Of a DNA stretch of 46,353 nt, positions 7,858 through 15,012 are shown in pieces (within the stretch, counting starts at the first letter, position 1; each line of letters opens with the position of its first letter). This DNA comes from Paracoccus homiensis (GTDB lineage: Bacteria; Pseudomonadota; Alphaproteobacteria; Rhodobacterales; Rhodobacteraceae): assembly GCF_900111675.1 (NCBI RefSeq), contig NZ_FOHO01000023.1, positions 1 to 46,353 on the forward strand. Reading direction: 5' to 3'. The notes under the pieces are model-generated. The model worked only from the letters and a program-made list of their open reading frames with translations. It was not told the DNA's origin and made no database searches. The translations under genes were made by a program, and so were the position numbers.

Positions 7858-9453
7858 TCACTCGGCCTTGGTCATGGCCCAGAAAACCGGCACCGGCGAG
7901 GGGATCATGTTCTCGATCACGGTGCGGCGGGCCTGCGGGATCAGGTATTCGCCCATCATCAGATAGTTCACATTGTCCATGACATGTTCCTGGATCTGAA
8001 CCGCGATGGCCTTCTGCGTCTCGGCGTCGGTGGCCGCGACATAGGCCGACCGCATCTCTTCGATCTGGGGATCGTCGGGCCAGCCGAACCAGCCATCGTC
8101 GCCGCGGCCATTGACCATCACATTGATCAGCGGGTCCGAGATTTCGGGCACCATCCAGTTGGTGAAGAACATGTTCCAGCCACCCTCGCCGATGGGCGCC
8201 TGCTGGGCGCGGCGCTGAACCACGGATTGCCAGTCCATCGACTGCATGTCGACCTCGAACCCGCCTTCGCGCAGCGCCTGTGCCGCCACGACCGGCTGGT
8301 TCGACAGCGAGATCACGTCGGTCGGGGCCATCAGCACGATGGGCGTGCCGTCATAGCCCGCCTCGGCCAGCAGCGCCTTTGACGCCTCGGGATTGGGCGC
8401 GACCAGCGTTTCCGAGGCGGCCTGATCGCCAAGCGGCGTTGCACAGCCGAAGATCGCGCCGCAGACCTTGTAGTATTCCGGGTCGCCCTGCATCGTGGCC
8501 AGCATCTGTTCCTGACCCAGCGCGGCGGCGGCGGCCTGACGCACCAGTTTGTTGTCGAACGGAGGATGCAGGAAATTCGGGCGGCCGATCGTCACGTAAC
8601 CCAGCGGATCGCGCATCTCGACGGTCACATCGGGGGCCGCATCCAGAATCGGCATCAGGTCGATCTGGACCTGTTCCAGATAGTCGATTTCCCCCGCAGC
8701 CAGCGCGTTCATCGCGGTCAGGTTGTCGGGCATGGTGGTCCAGACGACGCGGTCGACATTCACGACCTTGCCGCCGGCCATCCATGACGGCTCACCCTCG
8801 CGCGGGACGTAGTCGTCGAACTTCTCGTAGGTGACCGAGACGCCGGGTTCGTATTCCTCTTCGTTGAAGACAAACGGACCCGAGCCGACATATTCGGTGA
8901 TCGTTTCATCGGCCGAGGTTTCGGCAACCCGCGCGGGCATGATGAAGGGCGGCACCGCCGATTGTTTCGAAATCACGTCCATCAGCGGTGCAAAGGGCTG
9001 GGACAGGGTCCAGACAAGGGTCTTGTCGTCGGTGGCCTCAAGGCTGGCGGTCACGTCGAAGATCAGCTGACCGCCACTGTCCTTCTGGCCCCAACGCTTC
9101 AGCGATGCGACCGCATCCGCCGCCGTCACCGGCGCGCCGTCATGGAACATCAGCCCGTCGCGCAGCGTGAAGGTATAGGTCAGCTGATCGTCAGAGACCT
9201 GCCAATCGGCCATCTGCGGCTGCGGCGTGAAATCCTCGTCCACGGCGGTCAACACGTCATAGATCATATAGCCGTGGTTGCGGGTGATATGGGCGGTGGT
9301 GATCACGGGGTCCAGCACCCGCAGACCGGAATGCATCACCGCGGTGATGGTCGTTTCCTCTTGCGCCTGTGCCGGGGTCAGCAGGGCGGAACTGGCCAGC
9401 AGCGTGGCGGCCAAGGTTCTGGTGACGGGCAACCCGGTCCTGATCGCTTTCAT
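7858..9453 (-). CDS. ABC transporter substrate-binding protein (family 5, DppA/OppA-like)
   Basis: A 531-residue periplasmic binding protein of SBP family 5. The N-terminus has Lys/Arg, then a hydrophobic stretch, then TPAQAQ, a plausible Sec signal peptide cleaved near residue 31. Family features are DPVITTAHITRNHGYMIYD near the mature start and LRDGLMFHDGAPVTAADAVASLKRW. The frame extends to 9501, but ATG 9453 follows AGGAGAG at good spacing and directly precedes the signal peptide. Family 5 proteins bind dipeptides, oligopeptides, glutathione, opines or oligosaccharides. The downstream hydrolases favour a peptide-like ligand here. Confidence 0.92.
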   Translation of the reverse strand: MKAIRTGLPVTRTLAATLLASSALLTPAQAQEETTITAVMHSGLRVLDPVITTAHITRNHGYMIYDVLTAVDEDFTPQPQMADWQVSDDQLTYTFTLRDGLMFHDGAPVTAADAVASLKRWGQKDSGGQLIFDVTASLEATDDKTLVWTLSQPFAPLMDVISKQSAVPPFIMPARVAETSADETITEYVGSGPFVFNEEEYEPGVSVTYEKFDDYVPREGEPSWMAGGKVVNVDRVVWTTMPDNLTAMNALAAGEIDYLEQVQIDLMPILDAAPDVTVEMRDPLGYVTIGRPNFLHPPFDNKLVRQAAAAALGQEQMLATMQGDPEYYKVCGAIFGCATPLGDQAASETLVAPNPEASKALLAEAGYDGTPIVLMAPTDVISLSNQPVVAAQALREGGFEVDMQSMDWQSVVQRRAQQAPIGEGGWNMFFTNWMVPEISDPLINVMVNGRGDDGWFGWPDDPQIEEMRSAYVAATDAETQKAIAVQIQEHVMDNVNYLMMGEYLIPQARRTVIENMIPSPVPVFWAMTKAE

Positions 9454-9518
9454 GTCGAAATCTCTCCTGTTGGTTCGTCTTGTTGGATCGTTGGTCGTCA
9501 TTGGTCCGCACGCTGCGT

Positions 9519-11048
9519 TCAGGCGGGACTTTCCTGCGTCTTGCGCGCAGGTATCGGGGTAAAGACGGGCCCGTTCGGCGACAGCCGAAGCCCCGGCCGC
9601 AGACGGATGAAGGGCAGATCGGCGGGATCAAGCGGCATCGGACCGGGCGCCTTTGCAATAAGGATATGCGCGGCAATGGGCGCGAAATCGGCCCGGAAAT
9701 GGGTCGAGCTTTTGACGACCAGCACGCGCATCCGTTCGGGGACGATGCCGACGAAACGAAACATCTCGCGGTCGGCCATCTGGGCAATTGCGCTGGTGAC
9801 GACCACATCGACCCCGCCGACGCGCAGGCAGGCCGAGGGGCCAAGATCCATCTCGGTGCCGCCGTAATAAGGGCCGGTCGCGGCGAAGCGGCCATCCGAC
9901 AGGGCGACGACCTGGGCGCGGGTCGAAACCGGCAGATCGCCGGGAACGCCCGGATGGCCGCCGATCTCGAAATCACCGACCGCCCCCTGCCCCAGCGAAT
10001 GCGCCCGCGCGGCACTGACAGGATCGACGATCAATCCGATGGCCGCGCCCCGGACATCGGCGGCGATCAGCGCCCGCAGCATTCCGGTCGTCGCCGAGAC
10101 GCCCCCGGCACCGGGATTGTCCTGCGTGTCGGCAATCACCACCGGGCCTGCGGCGGCCCCGGACAGGCGCGTCGCCTCGGCGATGGCGTCAATGGGCTGA
10201 TAGGCGCGTCCCTCGAACCCCGCCTCGGCCAGATCATAGGCCCGCGCGATCTGATCGGCGGCGCGGTCGGCCCCGTCCTGCGTGTCCGCATAGGTGACGG
10301 CGACGGGACCGCAATCGGGAATATCCGCGGCGGGAAAGCCCATGAACAGCGACACGGCCTTCACCCCGCCCTGTTCAATGTCGGGCAAACGCGCGTAAAG
10401 GTCGCGCGCCGGGGCCATGTCGGTCGATTGAAACGGGATCGGCACCAGATAATCCATCCGGCGAAAACCGCAGGCCGGACGCATCCCCGTCACCATGATC
10501 TGGTGCAGCAATTCGGCGGCGCGTGCCCCTGTTTCGGCCATATCGACATGCGGATAGGTGCGAAATCCGACCAGCGCCTGAACCCCGCGGGCAAACCCTT
10601 CAGAGATGTTGCCATGCAGATCCAGCGCCGCGACGATCGGCACATCCGGCCCCACGACGCTGCGCACCGCGTCCAGAACCGCCTTTTCCCCATCATCATG
10701 GCTGTCGGTGACCATTGCACCGTGCAGATCCAGAAACACGCCATCGACCGCCCCCGCCGCGCGAAGATCGCTGATGATCCGGCCCAGCACATGATCAAAG
10801 GCCGCATCCGTCACAGGGGCCGACGGGATGGCCCCCGCCCAGGTCAGCGGCACGACATCCCAATCCCGCAGCCGCACCACGCGCAATGCGCCCGAAATGC
10901 CCAGGTTGACGTTCTGCCCACGGCGCAGGATCTCGGCCCCGTGGCTGAGCGGGATATAGCCGCCGCCACGCTGAAACGCGGCCAGATCCGCCGGGACGGG
11001 TGCGAAGGTGTTTGTCTCATGCAGGAAACCTGCAACCGCGACGCGCAT
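9519..11048 (-). CDS. M81 family metallopeptidase (MlrC-like)
   Basis: A 509-residue protein of peptidase family M81, whose founder is MlrC (microcystinase C), the zinc enzyme that cleaves linearised microcystin. Motifs seen are FLHETNTF at residues 8-15, LDLHGAM near 108-114, LDLHGN near 143-148, and a conserved C-terminal domain with TGPYYGG and VVVKSSTHFRADFAP. No signal peptide is seen. It is the first gene of the eight-gene operon, transcribed away from the IclR gene. Most M81 members outside Mlr clusters have unknown substrates. The context suggests a hydrolytic step on an imported peptide or cyclic amide. Confidence 0.9.
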   Translation of the reverse strand: MRVAVAGFLHETNTFAPVPADLAAFQRGGGYIPLSHGAEILRRGQNVNLGISGALRVVRLRDWDVVPLTWAGAIPSAPVTDAAFDHVLGRIISDLRAAGAVDGVFLDLHGAMVTDSHDDGEKAVLDAVRSVVGPDVPIVAALDLHGNISEGFARGVQALVGFRTYPHVDMAETGARAAELLHQIMVTGMRPACGFRRMDYLVPIPFQSTDMAPARDLYARLPDIEQGGVKAVSLFMGFPAADIPDCGPVAVTYADTQDGADRAADQIARAYDLAEAGFEGRAYQPIDAIAEATRLSGAAAGPVVIADTQDNPGAGGVSATTGMLRALIAADVRGAAIGLIVDPVSAARAHSLGQGAVGDFEIGGHPGVPGDLPVSTRAQVVALSDGRFAATGPYYGGTEMDLGPSACLRVGGVDVVVTSAIAQMADREMFRFVGIVPERMRVLVVKSSTHFRADFAPIAAHILIAKAPGPMPLDPADLPFIRLRPGLRLSPNGPVFTPIPARKTQESPA

Positions 11049-11092
11049 GACATCCCCTGTTCTGATCGCAACAGCGTGTTGAGTTCATCGGG

Positions 11093-11111
11093 TGTATCGA
11101 CAGCCGATACA
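11093..11111. promoter_or_regulatory. candidate IclR operator palindrome
   Basis: TGTATCG and CGATACA are perfect inverted repeats with a 5-bp spacer. They lie between the divergent IclR and M81 genes, about 6 bp upstream of the -35 box proposed for the IclR gene and in the 5' leader of the M81 operon. The size and place fit an IclR-family operator. Binding is inferred. Confidence 0.6.
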
Positions 11112-11117
11112 TCTGTA

Positions 11118-11145
11118 TTGCTTATCGAGCGTAGATGATTAGAAT
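11118..11145 (+). promoter_or_regulatory. candidate promoter of the IclR gene
   Basis: TTGCTT (11118-11123) and TAGAAT (11140-11145) are separated by 16 bp, and the ATG is at 11173. This is the best sigma-70-like match upstream of the regulator on this strand. Confidence 0.5.
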
Positions 11146-11157
11146 TCGAATCGTCAA
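11128..11157 (-). promoter_or_regulatory. candidate promoter of the peptide-catabolism operon
   Basis: On the minus strand TTGACG (11152-11157) and TACGCT (11128-11133) are separated by 18 bp. The promoter overlaps that of the IclR gene face to face. A near-palindrome of 16 bp (11137-11152, GATT...AATC around GAATTC, two mismatching positions) fills the spacer and is a second possible regulator site. Confidence 0.55.
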
Positions 11158-11172
11158 CAGGAAGGTTTTTTC

Positions 11173-11985
11173 ATGCCAAGCATTTTGCGTGCCCAGCCCA
11201 CGACAGTGACCGATTTTGATGCACAGGGCTCGGATGCGCTGTTTGTGCGTGCAGCCGCCAGAGCAATGCAGGTGCTAAGCGCCTTTCACCAGGCCGCAGG
11301 CCCCCTTAGCCTCAGCGAAATCGCGGCCAATGCCGGGCTGGACCGATCCGCCAGCCAGCGCATCGTGCACACGCTGGTCACATTGGGCTATCTGCGGCGT
11401 TCGGCGGATAATCGCGGCTATCTTCCCGGCCTTCGAATTTTCGACAACACGCTGGACCTGCTGCGTCTGGACCCGCTGGTGCAGAAGGCGACACCGGTGC
11501 TGCTGGAACTGCGCAAGACCGTTCGCGAACGCGTGGACCTTAGCCTGTTCGACGAAACCCGCGTGATCTATGCCCTGCGCCTGCAAAGCAAACGCGAGAC
11601 ATTCTATGCGACGCTGGTCGGTCACAGCGTCCCCAGCTTTTGCACGGCAGGTGGTCGGGCGGCGCTGTCGGCACTGCCGGATGACAAGGTGCGCGAGATC
11701 ATCACACGCACCCCGCGCGAAAATTTCACCAGCAAGACCGTCACCGATATCGACCAGCTGATGCAGATCATCGCGCAGGTCCGCAGTGACGGCTTCTGCC
11801 TGCTATGGGACGAATTCGTCCCCGGCGAGGTGGTGATCGGCGTCGCGGTCGGGCCGCATGGCCAACCGCCCCTGGGCGCGATCCATGTCGCGGGATCGCT
11901 GTCGGAATGGACCCCGGAACGGTTCCGCGACACCGTCGCCCCGCTGACGATGGAGGCCGCGCGCGCAATCAATGACAGCCTGTAG
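11173..11985 (+). CDS. IclR family transcriptional regulator
   Basis: A 270-residue regulator of the IclR family. The winged helix-turn-helix is at about residues 27-80, with LSEIAANAGLDRSASQRIVHTLVTLGYL as the recognition core. An effector-binding IclR domain follows (about 95-265), with CTAGGRAALSALPDD and the typical GVAVGPHGQPPLGAIHVAG near the end. The start is preceded by AGGAAGG. It is transcribed divergently from the eight-gene M81/ABC/M20/GGT operon with a 124-bp shared promoter region, so it is the likely regulator of that operon and of itself. The effector is probably the imported compound or a breakdown product, which is inference. Confidence 0.93.
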   Translation: MPSILRAQPTTVTDFDAQGSDALFVRAAARAMQVLSAFHQAAGPLSLSEIAANAGLDRSASQRIVHTLVTLGYLRRSADNRGYLPGLRIFDNTLDLLRLDPLVQKATPVLLELRKTVRERVDLSLFDETRVIYALRLQSKRETFYATLVGHSVPSFCTAGGRAALSALPDDKVREIITRTPRENFTSKTVTDIDQLMQIIAQVRSDGFCLLWDEFVPGEVVIGVAVGPHGQPPLGAIHVAGSLSEWTPERFRDTVAPLTMEAARAINDSL

Positions 11986-12006
11986 CCCGCGCAGGTGGCC
12001 CCGACG

Positions 12007-12708
12007 CTAGATCACGGGCTTTTTCGCCAGACCGACACCAAGGATCGGCCCGGTCGGCAGGTCGGTGGGCGAACCGCCCGCGGGTTCCGACGTGATTTCG
12101 TACAACTGGCTTGGCCCCGGCGCGGGCAGCCCCCGGATCGTCAGCGTGCGCGACGCGCCCCCCGCCAGCAGGCCAAGCGAAACCGGCGGCCCATCGGCAT
12201 CGGGCTTGGTCCAGACCTGCATCACCCGGTCGGCAGGCAGATCGGGCCGTTCCAGCAAGGTGACCTGTGTCCTGTTGTCTTCGCCGCTTTCGATAAGGGC
12301 CACGGCCTGACCCTCGCTGTCCAACAGCACCGCCACGACCAGGGGTTCAGCCACGGACAGCAGGCTCCAGCCAAGGGCAACAGCCATCACCAGGCAGGCG
12401 GCCACCGCGCCAAGCGCCGCCCGGCGCCACTGGCCAAGGCGGGCGCGAACCTGCGCCAGATCAATCACTTCGGCGGCGGGCGCGTCAGCCTTATCCAGAC
12501 GCGCCGCGATCCGGTCCCAAAGCCCCTCGGGCAGCGGCAATGGCGTGGCGGTGTCGTCCAGCGGGGCAAATCGCTGTCGCGCCTGTTCCAGACGGCTGGC
12601 AACATCGGCATCCTGCGCGGCCAAGGCCTGCAACCGCCTGCGATCCTCGTCCGAGGCCAGACCAAGCACGACCTCGTCGATCAGCATGTCAAGAGAACGG
12701 TCTGTCAT
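12007..12708 (-). CDS. anti-sigma factor (anti-sigma-K / RskA-like)
   Basis: A 233-residue membrane anti-sigma factor. The N-terminal part (MTDRSLDMLIDEVVLGLASDEDRRR...) is the zinc-finger-less anti-sigma domain, with LPLPEGLWDRIAARLD. One transmembrane helix is seen at about residues 95-115 (AALGAVAACLVMAVALGWSLL). The C-terminal RskA-type domain carries VMQVWTKPDADGPPVSLGLL and is predicted periplasmic. It should hold the ECF sigma factor at the membrane until a signal releases it. The start at 12708 overlaps the sigma stop by 4 bp (ATGA), so the pair is translationally coupled. An alternative start at 12717 adds three residues. Confidence 0.88.
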   Translation of the reverse strand: MTDRSLDMLIDEVVLGLASDEDRRRLQALAAQDADVASRLEQARQRFAPLDDTATPLPLPEGLWDRIAARLDKADAPAAEVIDLAQVRARLGQWRRAALGAVAACLVMAVALGWSLLSVAEPLVVAVLLDSEGQAVALIESGEDNRTQVTLLERPDLPADRVMQVWTKPDADGPPVSLGLLAGGASRTLTIRGLPAPGPSQLYEITSEPAGGSPTDLPTGPILGVGLAKKPVI

Positions 12709-13181
12709 GACAGGCACTCCCTCAGCTTCAGCAATCCACGCCGCACGCGGGCCTTGACGGTGCCCAAAGGCGTATCCAGCCGTCCCGCGATTTCACCGTG
12801 ACTGTGACCCAGCACATAGGCCGACAGGATCGCCAGCCGCGTGGGCGCGTCCAGTCGTTCAAGGCACTGGCGCAATCCGGTCGATCTTTCCAGCCCGTCA
12901 AATGCCTGATCGACCAGGTCGGCACCTGAAACGGTCTCAAGCTCGGACATCTCGGTGGCGATTTCGCGATCCTCGCGGCGCAGCATGGTCAGACAGCGGT
13001 TGCGCAGGATCGTGTAAAGCCAACCCTTGGCACTGCCCCTGCCCGGATCGAACTGCGCCGCGCGCCGCCAGATCAGCACAAAGGCATCCTGCACCGCATC
13101 TTCGGCCAGATCGCGACGACGCAGCATCCGCGCCGCAACGCCCAACATGCGACCGCCTTCGGCCCGCATCAGTGATTTCAA
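12705..13181 (-). CDS. ECF RNA polymerase sigma factor (start codon uncertain)
   Basis: An extracytoplasmic-function sigma factor. Region 2 contains RRRDLAEDAVQDAFVLIWRRAAQF and GSAKGWLYTILRNRCLTMLRR. Region 4 contains LAILSAYVLGHSHGEIAGRLDTPLGTVKARVRRGLLKLRE. The interval given starts at a TTG (13181), the first usual start codon. However, the same frame continues upstream with IEIDHAALIRACASGDRAALK, which is the normal N-terminus of this sigma group. A strong GGGGGAGG lies at 13246-13253, but no ATG, GTG or TTG follows it. An ATC at 13238, 7 nt after the Shine-Dalgarno, is the best-placed initiator and would give a protein of about 177 residues. It is partnered with the overlapping anti-sigma gene. 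Confidence 0.88.
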   Translation of the reverse strand: MKSLMRAEGGRMLGVAARMLRRRDLAEDAVQDAFVLIWRRAAQFDPGRGSAKGWLYTILRNRCLTMLRREDREIATEMSELETVSGADLVDQAFDGLERSTGLRQCLERLDAPTRLAILSAYVLGHSHGEIAGRLDTPLGTVKARVRRGLLKLRECLS

Positions 13182-13336
13182 CGCAGCCCGGTCGCCCGAG
13201 GCGCAGGCCCTGATCAGCGCGGCGTGATCGATCTCGATCGCGATACCTCCCCCTTCAAGGGGTGTCGTGGCGGCCCCTTCAGGATCAATGGCTAATGACC
13301 GGGCGCAGGGCTGTCAAATCCAACGGCCTCGCAGAT

Positions 13337-13366
13337 GGCTGGCGCGGCATGACCGCCGCGCCAGCC
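13337..13366 (-). terminator. stem-loop after the DUF4394 gene
   Basis: A perfect 12-bp GC-rich stem (GGCTGGCGCGGC with GCCGCGCCAGCC) and a 6-nt loop lie 16 bp after the DUF4394 stop and about 100 bp before the sigma-factor gene on the same strand. No U-tract follows on the minus strand. It may terminate or attenuate transcription from the DUF4394 gene into sigma. Confidence 0.6.
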
Positions 13367-13382
13367 GGGCGCATCGGCCTGT

Positions 13383-14189
13383 TTACATATCCGCGGTCAG
13401 GAAGGTGATGTCGCGCAGGACGGCATCGCCCGCCCCCTGGATATCCCAGCTTTCGCCGATCGACCCGTCTTCCAGGGACACGGTGTGCAACTGCCCCGCC
13501 GCGACCAGCCAGGCGGTGTTCGTGCCCTCGGCATCGGTGGCGATATCAAAGGCATAGCTGTCGGACCCCTCGATCCCCAGCTTGCCCACGGCGGCCAGCG
13601 TCCCGTCATTGGGCGAGGTCTGCTGGATCAGCGCCACGATGGTGCTGTCGATGTCATACATCGCCGTCGCCTCGGGCTTGCCATAGCTGTTGATATAGGC
13701 CGCCGCGACGATCGCCGGGGCCTCGCCCGCATGCATGTCGGCCTCTTCGAAGGCCAGCGAGCCGTCAACCGTCACCGCACCGCTTTCAATATCGACGCGG
13801 TGATTGGTGGTGCCGGACATGAAGCGCAGCTTGTCGGCCATCGGGTTGAAATCGACGATCACCGGCGCGTCGCCGTCAATCGGCAATTCGGTATCCATGG
13901 TCGAAATGACGGTCGCGGCACCGGTCTTGGGGTCGATCTCGACAATGTCGAACCCGTCGGTGACGCCGATCAACTGCCCGTTCGAGGGGCGCAGGTCGAT
14001 GCCCAGAAGCCGGTCGACGCCCGTGACCTCCATGCTGTCACCGACGGTCGCGTTGCTGGCGTCGATCATGTGCAGCATCTTGTCGCCGCTAAGTGCCACG
14101 GCTTTCAGCCCGCCATGATGATCGGCATGGGCAACGGTTGCGGTCACGGCCATCAGGCCAAGCGCGGCGGTGGTGGTCATCTTCAGCAT
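13383..14189 (-). CDS. DUF4394 domain-containing secreted protein
   Basis: A 268-residue exported protein. The signal peptide is clear (MLKMTTTAALGLMAVTATVAHA, cleavage near 22). The rest is a single DUF4394 domain with repeated beta-type segments, such as LLGIDLRPSNGQLIGVTDGFDIVEID, VDFNPMADKLRFMSGTTNHRVD and SYAFDIATDAEG, a pattern that looks like a beta-propeller. The function of DUF4394 is not established. It sits directly upstream of the ECF sigma/anti-sigma pair on the same strand and may be a target or a periplasmic input of that system, which is inference. The start is preceded by GAGGAGAAG. Confidence 0.88.
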   Translation of the reverse strand: MLKMTTTAALGLMAVTATVAHADHHGGLKAVALSGDKMLHMIDASNATVGDSMEVTGVDRLLGIDLRPSNGQLIGVTDGFDIVEIDPKTGAATVISTMDTELPIDGDAPVIVDFNPMADKLRFMSGTTNHRVDIESGAVTVDGSLAFEEADMHAGEAPAIVAAAYINSYGKPEATAMYDIDSTIVALIQQTSPNDGTLAAVGKLGIEGSDSYAFDIATDAEGTNTAWLVAAGQLHTVSLEDGSIGESWDIQGAGDAVLRDITFLTADM

Positions 14190-14254
14190 GGTCTTCTCCT
14201 CACTGGTGACAGGCGGCGGTCGATCCGCAGCCCCGATATCCCCCTGACTCGGCC

Positions 14255-14278
14255 AGGACGTCCTTTGGATGCATCCAA
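14255..14278. promoter_or_regulatory. two abutting palindromes upstream of the DUF4394 gene
   Basis: AGGACGTCCT (14255-14264) is directly followed by TTGGATGCATCCAA (14265-14278), and both are perfect palindromes. They lie 65-90 bp upstream of the DUF4394 start, in a 296-bp gap that also holds a run of eight T at 14285-14292 and no gene. They may be regulator sites or part of the leader. Confidence 0.4.
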
Positions 14279-14485
14279 TCCAGATTTTTTTTCGCGGACG
14301 GGTCGCGCGGGGGAAAGTGCGGGGGTGGGGTCAGCCATCAGGAAAGCCGCCACCCCGGCAAGGCCTTGCCGGAATTCGCCGGACCCGGCGCCCCCCTGTT
14401 GACCCTCCCGGGTGCGCCATGCCATCCGCGCGGCCCTTGTGACCCCAGCCCGGCATGTGACCGGCCCCAACCGACGGAAGGACCC

Positions 14486-14953
14486 ATGGCCTTTACCCTG
14501 CGTCGCAACCGCGACCAAGATCTTGCGCCCCTGGCGGCGATGCTGCCGACCGCAGAGATCCCCTTGATCAACCCCAACGCGAAAACCCCCTTCGATGAAA
14601 CGGAATGGCATCGAAAATGGCTTGGAGATCGCGATGATGTCTCGTTCTACCTTCAGGATGACGAAGGCCGGGATGTCGGCTTCTTTGCGCTGCGTGTCGG
14701 CGTCGGGCCCGAGGTGCGGCATCTGACCTATGTCTATCTGATCGAAGAGGCGCGCGGCGGCGCCGCCGCAGAACTGACCGAAATGGTCGAGCAGGCCGCC
14801 CGTGATCTTGGCGCGCTGACGCTGACCCTGAAGGTCGAACTGGACAACAGGCCCGCCGTGAACGCCTATCTGTCAGCCGGGTATGAGGAACTTTCGCGCC
14901 GTCAGGGCATGGCGACCATGCGGCTGGATCTGGATCAAGCGCTGGCTGCCTGA
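14486..14953 (+). CDS. GNAT family N-acetyltransferase
   Basis: A 155-residue protein with the GNAT fold: YLQDDEGRDVGFFALRVG (beta 2-3), LTYVYLIEEARGGAAAELTEMVEQAARDLGALTLTLKVELDNRPAVNAYLSAGYEEL (beta 4 to beta 5, including the NRPAVNAYLSAGYE acetyl-CoA end motif). The usual Q/RxxGxG/A pyrophosphate loop is only loosely matched (ARGGAAA). The substrate is unknown. The frame is open from 14366, but ATG 14486 follows GGAAGGA and begins the fold. It is convergent with aruI and divergent from the DUF4394 gene. Confidence 0.82.
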   Translation: MAFTLRRNRDQDLAPLAAMLPTAEIPLINPNAKTPFDETEWHRKWLGDRDDVSFYLQDDEGRDVGFFALRVGVGPEVRHLTYVYLIEEARGGAAAELTEMVEQAARDLGALTLTLKVELDNRPAVNAYLSAGYEELSRRQGMATMRLDLDQALAA

Positions 14954-14973
14954 GCGGTGCCGTGACGTCGTGA

Positions 14974-15002
14974 CCGCACGCCCGCCGGAAACAGGCGTGC
15001 GG
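14974..15002. terminator. possible bidirectional terminator between GNAT gene and aruI
   Basis: CCGCACGCC pairs with GGCGTGCGG across an 11-nt loop in the 59-bp gap between two convergent genes. No T-run follows on either strand, so confidence rests on position and stem strength. Confidence 0.45.
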
Positions 15003-15012
15003 GCCCCCGCCC

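Noticed and set aside
14366..14485. Longer start for the GNAT protein
   Set aside because: The extra 40 residues are Pro/Cys-rich, lack homology to the fold, and the internal ATG at 14486 has a clear Shine-Dalgarno.
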